DNA of 34,916 nt. Origin: Alterinioella nitratireducens (GTDB lineage: Bacteria > Pseudomonadota > Alphaproteobacteria > Rhodobacterales > Rhodobacteraceae). The notes beneath the pieces are model-generated. The model was given only the letters and a program-made list of their open reading frames with translations, was not told the DNA's origin and made no database searches. Position numbers and translations under genes: made by a program. Shown here one piece after another: positions 23,328 to 29,611 of the stretch. Within the stretch, counting starts at the first letter, position 1. Each line of letters opens with the position of its first letter. The stretch is taken from NCBI RefSeq assembly GCF_013155465.1, contig NZ_JABJVX010000020.1, positions 1 to 34,916 on the forward strand. The letters are read 5' to 3'.

Positions 23328-25082
23328 CTAATAGCCGAATCCGTCGATCCAGGGGGCCAGACGGTCCATCACCGGGGCAAGATGCGCCTCGTAACGGCGC
23401 CAGCGTCCGGTGGCGCTCTGGTAGAGCGGCTGGCTGACCTGGCGGTAGCTGGCGGTGCGCACCATGGGCCGCGTCGTTTCGTGAAAGCGGTCCATCGCGT
23501 CGGTCCAGTCCAGCCCGAGATGGGCCAGAATAGGCGTGATCGCGCCGCGCAGGTCCTGGGTCAAATCCTCGTAGCGCAGGGTGACGGTGTCGAGCTTCAG
23601 GGCCTCGGTGCTGGCGGTCCAGAGGGTCATGACACGGTCGTAGAGGATGGCGGCATCCTCAAGGTTGCGGAAGTTCTCCATCGCGTCATTTGGGGCGAAG
23701 TTCTGCATGAAACAGGACAGCACCACGTCGCAGGGATGGCGCAGCGAGAAGATGAATTTCGCCTGCGGAAAGCAGCGGGCGATGGCGGCGGCCTCGACCA
23801 GGTTGAGGGGCAGCTTGTCAAAACCGATGCGGGTGTCCAGCGGCGCGCCGAGGGCGGCCTCGAACGCGGCGAGGTAGGCGCGGGCGCGGCTGTCGGCCTC
23901 GGCATCGCTCAGTGCCGCGAGATCCTGGGCCAGGGTTTCAGGGCGCAGGCCGTCGGTCAGCAGGTTGATCAGCGGCTGTTCCTCGACCAGCGCCACGCGC
24001 GGATGGGTCAGCAAGATGGTCTCCAGAAGCGTCGTGCCCGAGCGCGGGAAGCCGACCATGAAGACGGGTTGGCGCGTGGTGCCGGTGCGGGTTGCGGGCG
24101 CGATCCGGTCGGCGGCGGCCAGGTGGTGTTCGACACGCGCCAGGTAGCGCGCGCCCGAGATGTCGCCGCGACCGGGGAAGGTCCCGGCAGCGTCGTTCAT
24201 CGCGGTGAAGGCATCCATGGCGGCGTCGGGATCGTCCAGCGCATCCAGCGCGCGGGCGCGGGTGACGTGGAGGATCGCGGCCTCGCGCGGGGGCAGATCG
24301 GGGATGCGGGCGGCGGTGTCCAGCACGCCCTCGTGACGGTTCACGCGTCCCAGGTGGACAGCGCGATTCAACAGGATTTGCGGATCGTCGGGCAGGTGGG
24401 TTTCGGCCTGAGACAGGACCGCATCTAGGTCGTCCAGCCGGTTCTGCCGCTCCAGCATCTTGGCCAGCGCATCCCAGGCCTGCGGCGCGCGCGGGTCCAA
24501 CTCGGTGGCGCGGCGCAGGTGGGTTTCGGCGGTGTCCGTGGCGTCGAGGTCGAGATGCGCGAGGCCGAGCGCGACATGGCACGCGGCACTGTCCGGGGCG
24601 ACGTCGAGGGCAGCCTCGGAGGCGGCCAGCGCCTCGGCGGGCTGGCCGCGAGTGCGCAGGAGCGAGGACAGGCTGAGATAGGCGTCGGGGCTGGCGGGAT
24701 CGGTGCGGATCGCGTGGTCGAGCACGCGGGCGGCCTGGGCGTGCTGGCCCGTCGCCGTCAGCGCGTTGCCGAGCGCGTTGGCGATGTCAGAGAGCAGAGG
24801 CTGGCGTTTGAGCAGGGGCTCCGCCCGGGCGAGGACGGTCCGGTGATCCCCGGCGCGAAAGGCGGTGAGGAGCGCTTGCCGCGCGGCCCGCTCCTGCGCC
24901 GAGAGGGCGGGATGGGGATGCGCGTCGGGGCCGAGCGAGGCCAGCAGCTTGCGCGCCGCCCGGTCGCGGGAGTTGTGGTAGAGATATTTGCGCAGGAGGG
25001 CGGCGGCCTCGCCCCGCCGACCGCCCGCGATCATCCCGCGCGCGGCGGTGAGGATCTGGGCGGGGGAGGGTGCGGGGGGCAT
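23328..25082 (-). CDS. TPR-repeat sulfotransferase
   Basis: 584 residues from ATG 25082 (AAAGG upstream); the frame is open to 25139, but that would overlap the ilvB stop. The N-terminal half has TPR-like helical repeats (about 100-235, for example ALGNALTATGQHAQAARVLDHAI). The C-terminal half is a sulfotransferase with the 5'-phosphosulfate loop FPRSGTT (about 345-351) and the 3'-phosphate motif LRHPCDVVLSCF (about 447-458). It should transfer sulfate from PAPS to an unknown acceptor; TPR-sulfotransferases are common in Rhodobacterales. It follows ilvB by 53 bp and may be read through from the ilv attenuator unit. Confidence 0.88.
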   Translation of the reverse strand: MPPAPSPAQILTAARGMIAGGRRGEAAALLRKYLYHNSRDRAARKLLASLGPDAHPHPALSAQERAARQALLTAFRAGDHRTVLARAEPLLKRQPLLSDIANALGNALTATGQHAQAARVLDHAIRTDPASPDAYLSLSSLLRTRGQPAEALAASEAALDVAPDSAACHVALGLAHLDLDATDTAETHLRRATELDPRAPQAWDALAKMLERQNRLDDLDAVLSQAETHLPDDPQILLNRAVHLGRVNRHEGVLDTAARIPDLPPREAAILHVTRARALDALDDPDAAMDAFTAMNDAAGTFPGRGDISGARYLARVEHHLAAADRIAPATRTGTTRQPVFMVGFPRSGTTLLETILLTHPRVALVEEQPLINLLTDGLRPETLAQDLAALSDAEADSRARAYLAAFEAALGAPLDTRIGFDKLPLNLVEAAAIARCFPQAKFIFSLRHPCDVVLSCFMQNFAPNDAMENFRNLEDAAILYDRVMTLWTASTEALKLDTVTLRYEDLTQDLRGAITPILAHLGLDWTDAMDRFHETTRPMVRTASYRQVSQPLYQSATGRWRRYEAHLAPVMDRLAPWIDGFGY

Positions 25083-25135
25083 TGCGGGGCCTTTGTTGGG
25101 GGCGGTGGGCAGGTAGGTCTGCCCACCTTGCCAGA

Positions 25136-26887
25136 TCACACCAGCACGCCGCCTGCCGCGCCGATCACGCCCTGCGTTTCGGCCTCGCCCAGGAGCATCT
25201 CGTTATGGGCCTTGCCGGACGGGATCATCGGGAAGCAGTTTTCGTGCTTTTCGACCAGGCAGTCGAAGATCACTGGGCCGTCATAGGCCAGCATCTCCAT
25301 GATCGCGTCATCCAGATCGGCGGGATCCTTGCACAAGATGCCTTTGGCCCCGAACGCCTCGGCCAGCTTGACGAAATCGGGCAGGCTTTCGGACCAGCTA
25401 TGCGAGTAGCGCTCGCCGTGCAGCAATTCCTGCCATTGGCGCACCATGCCGAGCCGTTCGTTGTTCAAGATGAACTGCTTGACCGGCAGCCGGTATTGCG
25501 CCGCCGTGCCCATCTCCTGCATGTTCATCAGCCACGATGCCTCACCGGCGACATTGATGACCAGCGCATCCGGGTGCGCGATCTGCACGCCGATGGAGGC
25601 CGGGAAGCCGTAGCCCATCGTCCCCAATCCTCCGCTCGTCATCCAGCGGTTGGGATCGTTGAAGCCCAGATACTGCGCCGCCCACATCTGGTGCTGGCCC
25701 ACTTCGGTGCAGATATAGCGGTCATGGTCCCTGGTCAGCGCCTCGAGCCGTTCCAGCGCGTATTGCGGTTTGATCGTGGTCTCGGAATTGGTGTAGTCGA
25801 GGCAGCGGACCTTGCGCCAGTCCTCGATCTGTCCCCACCAGCGCTGCACGGCCCCCGCATTGGTCTTGCGGCCGCGCGATTTCCACAGCCGCAGCACATC
25901 CTCCAGCACATGGGCGACATCGCCCACGATCGGGAAGTCGGCGTGGATCACCTTGTTGATCGAGGAGGGGTCGATGTCGATATGGGCCTTGCGGCTGCCG
26001 GGGCTGAAATCGGCGATGCGTCCGGTGATGCGGTCGTCGAAGCGGGCGCCGACATTGATCATCAGGTCGCAATCATGCATCGCCAGGTTGGCCTCGTAGA
26101 GCCCGTGCATCCCCAACATGCCGAGCCAGTTCTTGTCGCGCGCGGCATAGGCGCCCAGGCCCATCAGGGTCGAGGTGACCGGAAAACCAGTCGCATCGAC
26201 CAGTTCGCGCAGCAGCTGGCTGGCGGCAGGGCCCGAGTTGATCACGCCGCCGCCGGTATAGAAGACGGGGCGCTCGGCGGTCTCGATGGCCTCGACCAGG
26301 GCGGTGATCATCTCGATATCGCCCTTGACGCGCGGGTGGTAATGGCTGGGGCTGGTCTTGGGCTTGCGGGTGTATTCGCCGGTGGCGAATTGCACGTCCT
26401 TGGGGATGTCGACCAGGACCGGGCCGGGGCGGCCCGCGGTGCAGATGTGGAACGCCTCGTGAATGGTCGCGGCCAGCGCGTCGGTCTCCTTCACCAGCCA
26501 GTTCATCTTGGTGCAGGGCCGGGTGATGCCGACGGTGTCGGCCTCCTGGAACGCGTCCGAGCCGATCATGAAGGTGGGCACCTGGCCGGTCAGCACGACG
26601 ATGGGGATCGAATCCATCAGCGCATCGGTGATGCCGGTGACCGCGTTGGTGGCGCCGGGGCCCGAGGTGACGAGGACGACGCCCGGCTTGCCGGTGGCGC
26701 GCGCATAGCCCTCGGCGGCATGGACCGCGCCCTGTTCGTGGCGCACCAGGATGTGGCGGATCTCGTTTTGCTGGAAAATCTCGTCATAGATCGGAAGCAC
26801 GGCGCCGCCGGGATAGCCGAATACAGTATCGACGCCCTGTTCCTTCAGGGCTTCGATCACCATCCTGGCGCCGGTCATCTCAGTCAT
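25136..26887 (-). CDS. ilvB: Acetolactate synthase large (catalytic) subunit
   Basis: 583 residues, full length. It condenses pyruvate with pyruvate or 2-oxobutyrate in Ile/Val/Leu synthesis, using ThDP, FAD and magnesium. The catalytic Glu51 is in RHEQGA; the GPGATN loop (78-81 region) and the C-terminal ThDP site GEASWLMNMQEM...ILNNERLGM are visible. The first acidic residue of the GDG-type motif is Glu449 (codon at 25541-25543) instead of Asp, which may alter metal coordination but may be a lineage norm. AAGGAG lies eight bases before ATG 26887. It is preceded by a leader peptide and attenuator. Its partner ilvN is 5.6 kb downstream. Confidence 0.96.
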   Translation of the reverse strand: MTEMTGARMVIEALKEQGVDTVFGYPGGAVLPIYDEIFQQNEIRHILVRHEQGAVHAAEGYARATGKPGVVLVTSGPGATNAVTGITDALMDSIPIVVLTGQVPTFMIGSDAFQEADTVGITRPCTKMNWLVKETDALAATIHEAFHICTAGRPGPVLVDIPKDVQFATGEYTRKPKTSPSHYHPRVKGDIEMITALVEAIETAERPVFYTGGGVINSGPAASQLLRELVDATGFPVTSTLMGLGAYAARDKNWLGMLGMHGLYEANLAMHDCDLMINVGARFDDRITGRIADFSPGSRKAHIDIDPSSINKVIHADFPIVGDVAHVLEDVLRLWKSRGRKTNAGAVQRWWGQIEDWRKVRCLDYTNSETTIKPQYALERLEALTRDHDRYICTEVGQHQMWAAQYLGFNDPNRWMTSGGLGTMGYGFPASIGVQIAHPDALVINVAGEASWLMNMQEMGTAAQYRLPVKQFILNNERLGMVRQWQELLHGERYSHSWSESLPDFVKLAEAFGAKGILCKDPADLDDAIMEMLAYDGPVIFDCLVEKHENCFPMIPSGKAHNEMLLGEAETQGVIGAAGGVLV

Positions 26888-26942
26888 CGCTCATGCTCCT
26901 TCAAGGCGGTCGGGCAGGGGGCCCGTGATGGGTGGGTCGCAT

Positions 26943-26971
26943 AAAAAAGCCCCCGGCGGTCAGACGGGGGC
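26943..26971 (-). terminator. ilvB attenuator (intrinsic terminator)
   Basis: On the minus strand a 7-bp stem GCCCCCG / CGGGGGC (26965-26971 and 26949-26955) with a 9-nt loop is followed by TTTTTT (26943-26948), 55 bp before ilvB. GCGCATGGG/CCCATGCGC pairing between 27004-27012 and 26970-26978 overlaps the first arm and could act as antiterminator. CCGGAATG (26982-26989) can also pair with the leader start region 27042-27049. Confidence 0.85.
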
Positions 26972-26996
26972 GCATGGGGGACCGGAATGGTTGCCG

Positions 26997-27044
26997 TTAC
27001 CGACCCATGCGCGTCTGTCCTACAAGTACGAGAATGCACGGCAT
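26997..27044 (-). CDS. ilv leader peptide, 15 codons
   Basis: ATG CCG TGC ATT CTC GTA CTT GTA GGA CAG ACG CGC... encodes MPCILVLVGQTRMGR and stops with TAA. It is preceded by AAGGAG and begins about 23 nt after the predicted transcription start. Five successive codons call for Ile, Leu, Val, Leu and Val, the end products of the pathway, and use GTA and CTT, which are rare in this GC-rich DNA. Ribosome stalling there when charged branched-chain tRNAs are low should prevent the downstream terminator from forming. This is the standard arrangement of ilv/leu attenuation in proteobacteria; such a small gene is usually missed by gene callers. Confidence 0.85.
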   Translation of the reverse strand: MPCILVLVGQTRMGR

Positions 27045-27074
27045 TCCGGAGGCTCCTTCACTGCGAGTGCGGGG

Positions 27075-27103
27075 ACAGTATGAGCCGATATCAGGGTCGT
27101 CAA
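27075..27103 (-). promoter_or_regulatory. ilvB leader promoter
   Basis: On the minus strand TTGACG (27098-27103) and TACTGT (27075-27080) are separated by exactly 17 bp, a close fit to the sigma-70 consensus. Initiation would be near 27068, giving a leader RNA of about 180 nt before ilvB. Confidence 0.75.
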
Positions 27104-27471
27104 CCGGCAAAGCGCGGGGGGTGGGCGAAAAGTCTGAATAAAATGTCGCAGCGGGCAGGCGTTTTGAAATATTCGGTCGGAATTGGCGGGGCACGAGTCA
27201 GGATCGGTCGGAATCGGCGGGCTTGCGGCTTTTTGGGGGCTGCGGGACGTGCGCGAATCCGTGGCGCTGTGGCCTGCGACGAGGCTGCTGTGCATTCTTG
27301 CGACAGATCGCCTAATTCTTCAGCAAGTCGTGCGTGAGTAAGGTGTTTCTGCCCGGAACTGCGACGAATTGGTAAGATCATTTTACAATTTATTGCATTT
27401 CAGGACCGATTAGGGGATTGTGCGGATTCAGTGCTGCGCTAACCTGCGCTCACTTAAAATCAAAATAACCG
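27104..27471. other. ilvB-TRAP divergent spacer
   Basis: About 370 bp without a credible gene. It is noticeably more AT-rich at 27360-27400 (around TTTTACAATTTATTGC), as expected for the promoter region of the TRAP operon, but I could not fix a -35/-10 pair. Confidence 0.45.
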
Positions 27472-27486
27472 CGACCGTCACGGTCG
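27472..27486. promoter_or_regulatory. 15-nt palindrome before the TRAP operon
   Basis: CGACCGT-C-ACGGTCG is a perfect 7+1+7 inverted repeat ending 22 bp before the binding-protein start codon and 10 bp before its GGAGG. It may be an operator near the transcription start or an mRNA hairpin controlling ribosome access. Confidence 0.5.
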
Positions 27487-27508
27487 TGGACCCACGGGAG
27501 GAAATCTG

Positions 27509-28594
27509 ATGGATCGTCGTTCTTTCTTGAGAACATCCGCACTCGGCGGCGCGGCGGCTGCCGGCACCACGCTCGCGGCACCCGCCTATGCGCAGGGGCG
27601 CGAGCAACTGACCATGTTCACCACCTGGCCGCGCGGACTGGCCGGTGTCTGGGATTCGGTCGAGCGCTTCGCCAATAACGTGGCCGACATCACCGACGGC
27701 ACCCTGACAATCGACGCGCGCGATTCCGGCCAGACCGGCCTCGGCACCCAGGTCTTCGACCCGGTCGTGTCCGGCCAGGCCGACATGTATCACGGCGCGG
27801 ACTATTATTTCGTCGGCCAGCACCCGGCCTGGGCGTTCTTCACCGCCGTGCCCTTCGGCATGACGGCGCCCGAGTTCATGACCTGGTATTATGGCGGCGA
27901 CGGGCTGGCCAAGCACCACGAGCTGGGCGACATCTTCGGTGTCAAATCCTTCGTGGCGGGGCAGACCGCGGCGCAGGGCGGCGGCTGGTTCCGCAACCCG
28001 ATCGAATCGGCGGAAGACCTCCAGGGCCTCCGCTTCCGCATGCCGGGCCTCGGTGGCCAGGCGCTGGCCGCGCTTGGCGCGTCGGTGCAGGTGCTTGCGG
28101 GCGGCGAGATCTACCAGGCGCTGTCTTCCGGCGCGCTGGACGGGACCGAGTGGATCGGTCCCTGGTCGGATGAGCGTCTGGGCCTGCAGGAGGTCTGCGA
28201 CTACTACTACCCGGCAGGCTTCCACGAGCCCGGTGCCGCGCTGAGCGTCGGCGTGAACCTCGACCGTTTCAACGGTCTGTCGGCCCCCCACCAGCGCGCC
28301 ATCGAGGTGGCCGCGGCGGAAGCGCATCAGCACAACTATTCGCTGTTCATCGCCAATAACGGCCCCGCGCTGCAACGCCTGATCGCGGGCGGCACCGAAG
28401 TGCGCGCGTTCTCGGACGATGTCTGGGATGCGTTCGGCCAGGCCAGCCAGGACGTGCTGGAAGGCTTCCGCGACGACGCGCTCTTCGCGTCGATCCACGA
28501 CTCGATGCAGGCCTCGATGCAGGAGGCTTCGGGCTGGATGCAGCGCTCCGACTCGGCTTACACTGCACAGCGTAACCGCGTTCTGGGCATGTAA
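27509..28594 (+). CDS. TRAP transporter solute-binding protein, TakP-like (DctP family)
   Basis: 361 residues. It starts with a twin-arginine signal (DRRSFLR at 2-8, then a hydrophobic stretch ending APAYAQ), so it is probably exported folded by Tat. It binds the substrate in the periplasm and hands it to the membrane subunits. Segments shared with TakP of Rhodobacter sphaeroides (a 2-oxoacid binder), from memory, include GGWFR, LQGLRFRMPG with the carboxylate-contacting Arg, GGEIYQALSSGALDGTEW and the YYYPAGFHEPG run. A small organic acid is the likely ligand. GGAGG lies eight bases before ATG 27509. First gene of a three-gene operon. Confidence 0.92.
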   Translation: MDRRSFLRTSALGGAAAAGTTLAAPAYAQGREQLTMFTTWPRGLAGVWDSVERFANNVADITDGTLTIDARDSGQTGLGTQVFDPVVSGQADMYHGADYYFVGQHPAWAFFTAVPFGMTAPEFMTWYYGGDGLAKHHELGDIFGVKSFVAGQTAAQGGGWFRNPIESAEDLQGLRFRMPGLGGQALAALGASVQVLAGGEIYQALSSGALDGTEWIGPWSDERLGLQEVCDYYYPAGFHEPGAALSVGVNLDRFNGLSAPHQRAIEVAAAEAHQHNYSLFIANNGPALQRLIAGGTEVRAFSDDVWDAFGQASQDVLEGFRDDALFASIHDSMQASMQEASGWMQRSDSAYTAQRNRVLGM

Positions 28595-28621
28595 CCCGGC
28601 CCTTCGGGGCATGAGAACAGG

Positions 28622-28654
28622 ACGCCGCGCCACCCGTGACAGGTGGCGCGGCGT
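28622..28654 (+). other. Strong stem-loop between TRAP dctP and dctQ genes
   Basis: A perfect 13-bp stem (ACGCCGCGCCACC at 28622-28634, GGTGGCGCGGCGT at 28642-28654) with a 7-nt loop, followed by TTG, 27 bp past the binding-protein stop. Such hairpins often protect the mRNA of the abundant binding protein or partly terminate transcription, so that membrane subunits are made in lower amounts. Confidence 0.7.
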
Positions 28655-28693
28655 TTGCGGATCGAACCCGCAGGGGGAAGGGGCAATCTTCGG

Positions 28694-29602
28694 ATGATGG
28701 AATTTCTGGGTGCCATTCTGGGCAGCATTTGGGGCGGTATCTCCGGGTTCTTCTGGACCGTCCTGAATATCGGCCAGGTGTTGAACTTCGCGGAGGCCGA
28801 GAACGTCTTCCGCTTCATCTATTACGGCGGCTCGTCCGAGTTGCTGGCCTTCGTGCTGACGGTGGCCGTCACCGTCTTCGTGATCGGTGTCTTCCGGCAC
28901 AGCTTCCTCTGGGGCGTGGTGCGCGGGATCGAGGGCATCTCGAACTGGATCGGGCGCGCGGCGGCCTGGGCCGGGCTGATCATGGTGCTGCAACAGATCG
29001 CCATCATCTTCCTGCAGACGATTTTCCGCGTCTCCGATATCGGCATCGCCCCGTTCGGGGTCGGCGTGACGCTGCCGCTTGGCTGGTATGGCGACGGGCT
29101 CAAGCTTTACAACGCCCTCGTGGTGACGCTGTGTTGCAGCTATACCTTCGTGCAGAAGGGCCATGTCCGCGTCGACCTCTTCTATGCCGGCTGGAGCCAT
29201 GGCAGAAAGCGCATTGCCGACATGATCGGCACCGTCTTCTTCATGCTGCCGGCGCTGTTCCTGATCTGGTTCTACGGCTGGTTCTACCTGTGGCGGCACA
29301 TGATCACGCCGCCGGTCTCGACCACCGACGCGCTGGAGCGGATGATGGCGCGCGCCGTGGCCTTCCGCTGGGACATCCAGACCTTCGCCGCCAGCCCCTC
29401 GGGCTTCAACGGCTATTTCATCTACAAGATCCTGCTGGTCACCTTCGCGGCCCTGATGATCCTGCAGGCCATCGGGTTCTTCTACCGCTCGTTCCTGGAA
29501 TACCGCGAAGGGCCGGAAGCGTCGGACAAGAACCTGGATCTCGACGTGCTTGAATCGCATCACGACGATGACGCGCCCGACACACATGCACATGCAGGGT
29601 AG
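28694..29602 (+). CDS. TRAP transporter small membrane subunit (DctQ family), enlarged
   Basis: 302 residues from ATG 28694 (AAGGGG upstream), clearly longer than the 160-200 usual for DctQ. About five hydrophobic segments are visible, including VLTVAVTVFVIGVFRHSFLW near the N-terminus, LYNALVVTLCCSYTFVQKGHVRVDLFY in the middle (VRVDLFY is the DctQ signature) and ILLVTFAALMILQAIGFFYRSFLEY near the end. The extra length is an N-terminal hydrophobic region and a loop around residues 210-250. The C-terminus is acidic and ends in a His-rich tail (DDDAPDTHAHAG). It ends 9 bp before the DctM gene. Confidence 0.88.
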   Translation: MMEFLGAILGSIWGGISGFFWTVLNIGQVLNFAEAENVFRFIYYGGSSELLAFVLTVAVTVFVIGVFRHSFLWGVVRGIEGISNWIGRAAAWAGLIMVLQQIAIIFLQTIFRVSDIGIAPFGVGVTLPLGWYGDGLKLYNALVVTLCCSYTFVQKGHVRVDLFYAGWSHGRKRIADMIGTVFFMLPALFLIWFYGWFYLWRHMITPPVSTTDALERMMARAVAFRWDIQTFAASPSGFNGYFIYKILLVTFAALMILQAIGFFYRSFLEYREGPEASDKNLDLDVLESHHDDDAPDTHAHAG

Positions 29603-29611
29603 GACCACCAC

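Noticed and set aside
27302-27309. A GACAGATC half-site in the ilvB-TRAP spacer resembling the Rieske operators
   Set aside because: Only half of the palindrome is present, and eight bases could recur by chance.
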